Positions 6,308 to 7,177 of a stretch of DNA of 7,177 nt are shown piece after piece; position 1 is the first letter of the stretch; every line of letters begins with the position of its first letter. Made by a program: the position numbers and the translations under genes. The notes beneath the pieces were generated by a model. It was not told the DNA's origin and searched no databases. It was given only the letters and a program-made list of their open reading frames with translations. Source of the stretch: Chitinophagales bacterium (GTDB lineage Bacteria > Bacteroidota > Bacteroidia > Chitinophagales > UBA10324); assembly GCA_026786335.1 (NCBI GenBank), contig JAJAYG010000329.1:1-7177 (forward strand), written 5' to 3'.

Positions 6308-7177
6308 CTAATTTCTTTGAGCCAACAAACTTTCTAACGCAGCACTTAACTGTGTGTATTGAAATTGAAAACCGGCGGCCTCAATTTTTTTTGATGAACA
6401 TCTTAGGCTTGAAGAAAGTGAATCGGCAAATTCACCGAGCATGATTTTTAATACAAAGGAGGGAACCGGAATATTTATTTTTCTCTTTTGTGCCGCATTA
6501 GCAATTGCATTCATCAACTCAATTTGTTTAACCGGTGCTGGCGCGCAGGCATTGTAAACGCCTGTGAGTTGTTGATTCTTTAAAATGAAGAGGTAGATTT
6601 TGCAGAGATCATCAATATGCAGCCAAGGGTAAAATTGATTTCCTCCATCAAAGATAGGGGCAACACCAAATCGAATGGGGTTGTATAATTCGGGAAATGA
6701 ACCACCTTCATTGGCAAGCACAATTCCAGTTCTTATGATTGCAACACGTTTGTTGAGTTCACTGAATTTATTTGCGGCGGCTTCCCATTGTAAACAAACT
6801 TGCGATAGAAAATTTTTTCCCGATGGGGAATCTTCATTCAGAAAACTTTCATTTCCATCTTCATAAAATCCTACAGCCGATGATGAGATGAATGATTTTA
6901 CATGATTCTTATTTTGTTTTAACACATCAAAAATCAGCGCTGCACTTTTTACACGGCTGTCAATTATTTCTTGCTTGTAAGATTTTGTCCAGCGCTTTGC
7001 TACGGTTGCACCGGCAAGGTGAATAATGTGATCTGCTTTCAACACGGCTTCTTCATCAATAATCTTCTTCTCTAAATTCCATTCGTAAGTTCTTATTGGA
7101 CCGATAGAATTTTTCTTTCTTCCTAAAAAAGATACTTCATACCCATTTTTCAAAAGAAGTATTGAGAGCTGCTTGCC
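6308..7177 (-). CDS. TIGR01777-type SDR family oxidoreductase/epimerase (SDR39U1/YfcH-like), 5' end beyond window
   Basis: The frame is open to the right edge, giving 289 visible residues. It begins GKQLSILLLKNGYEVSFLGR, which should directly follow the missing 'ITGgtGlIG' nucleotide-binding loop, so only about a dozen residues are lost. A TTG at 7153 lies inside this conserved region and is not the start. Visible TIGR01777 motifs are HLAGATVAKRWTKSYKQEI (53-71) with DSR, SSSAVGFYEDG (98-108), LNEDSPSGKNFLSQVC (113-128) with WEAAA, RTGIVL (149-154), WLHIDDL (185-191), GVYNACAPAPV (206-216), and the DUF1731 C-terminal domain IPVPSFVLKIMLGEFAD (236-252) with AAGFQFQY (267-274). The family has an NAD(P)-binding Rossmann fold and unknown physiological substrate. 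The conserved Val-Leu-Pro before the last helix reads LRCSSKKIEAAGF here, a local divergence. It is the first visible gene of the block leading to the symporter. Confidence 0.92.
   Translation of the reverse strand, partial: GKQLSILLLKNGYEVSFLGRKKNSIGPIRTYEWNLEKKIIDEEAVLKADHIIHLAGATVAKRWTKSYKQEIIDSRVKSAALIFDVLKQNKNHVKSFISSSAVGFYEDGNESFLNEDSPSGKNFLSQVCLQWEAAANKFSELNKRVAIIRTGIVLANEGGSFPELYNPIRFGVAPIFDGGNQFYPWLHIDDLCKIYLFILKNQQLTGVYNACAPAPVKQIELMNAIANAAQKRKINIPVPSFVLKIMLGEFADSLSSSLRCSSKKIEAAGFQFQYTQLSAALESLLAQRN

Noticed and set aside
6675..6866. Plus-strand open frame opposite the SDR epimerase (similarly 3038-3232 and 6247-6444)
   Set aside because: These are antisense shadows of conserved genes or of gene junctions, without family similarity.
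7151..7153. TTG as start codon of the SDR epimerase
   Set aside because: The frame remains open to the window edge and the residues before the TTG (GKQLSILL) continue the conserved Rossmann N-terminus, so the real start is outside the window.

Overview
The window is AT-rich and all of its genes lie on the minus strand, so transcription runs from high to low coordinates. Several things point to a bacterium of the phylum Bacteroidota, probably an environmental Chitinophagia/Sphingobacteriia/Flavobacteriia-type lineage. One protein carries a type IX secretion system (T9SS) C-terminal sorting tail. There is a YceI / DUF5777 / heme-type lipoprotein set, a choice-of-anchor V (Reeler-like) secreted protein, and a promoter matching the Bacteroidota -33/-7 consensus. 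Shine-Dalgarno sequences are largely absent. No RNA genes, CRISPR array, insertion sequence or phage genes were seen.

Right half (7177 down to 2597): a tightly packed, operon-like block. It begins with the 3' part of a TIGR01777-type SDR epimerase (SDR39U1/YfcH-like, start lost at the window edge). Next come a sodium:solute symporter family permease, an exported M23 zinc metallopeptidase and a BCP-type thiol peroxidase. Gaps are 44, 7 and 6 nt if the M23 gene starts at its signal-peptide methionine.

Left half (2596 down to 1): a new transcription unit appears to start just beyond the bcp stop codon, at a close-to-consensus Bacteroidota promoter. It encodes a secreted choice-of-anchor V protein with a T9SS tail. 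Next comes a non-coding stretch that is not empty: it holds a decayed second T9SS tail with one in-frame stop and an apparent 1-nt frameshift. Then follow a lipoprotein resembling small c-type heme proteins, a YceI-family periplasmic protein, and the N-terminal 86 residues of a DUF5777 beta-barrel protein that runs off the left edge. All left-half products have export signals, so this looks like an envelope module, possibly handling heme, quinone or other lipid-like redox ligands; that joint role is inference.

The most noteworthy observations are the orphan T9SS tail remnant (1444-1643), the degenerate Cys/His motifs in the two putative heme-type proteins, and the promoter at 2568-2595. I did not find a clearly new defence or mobile system here.
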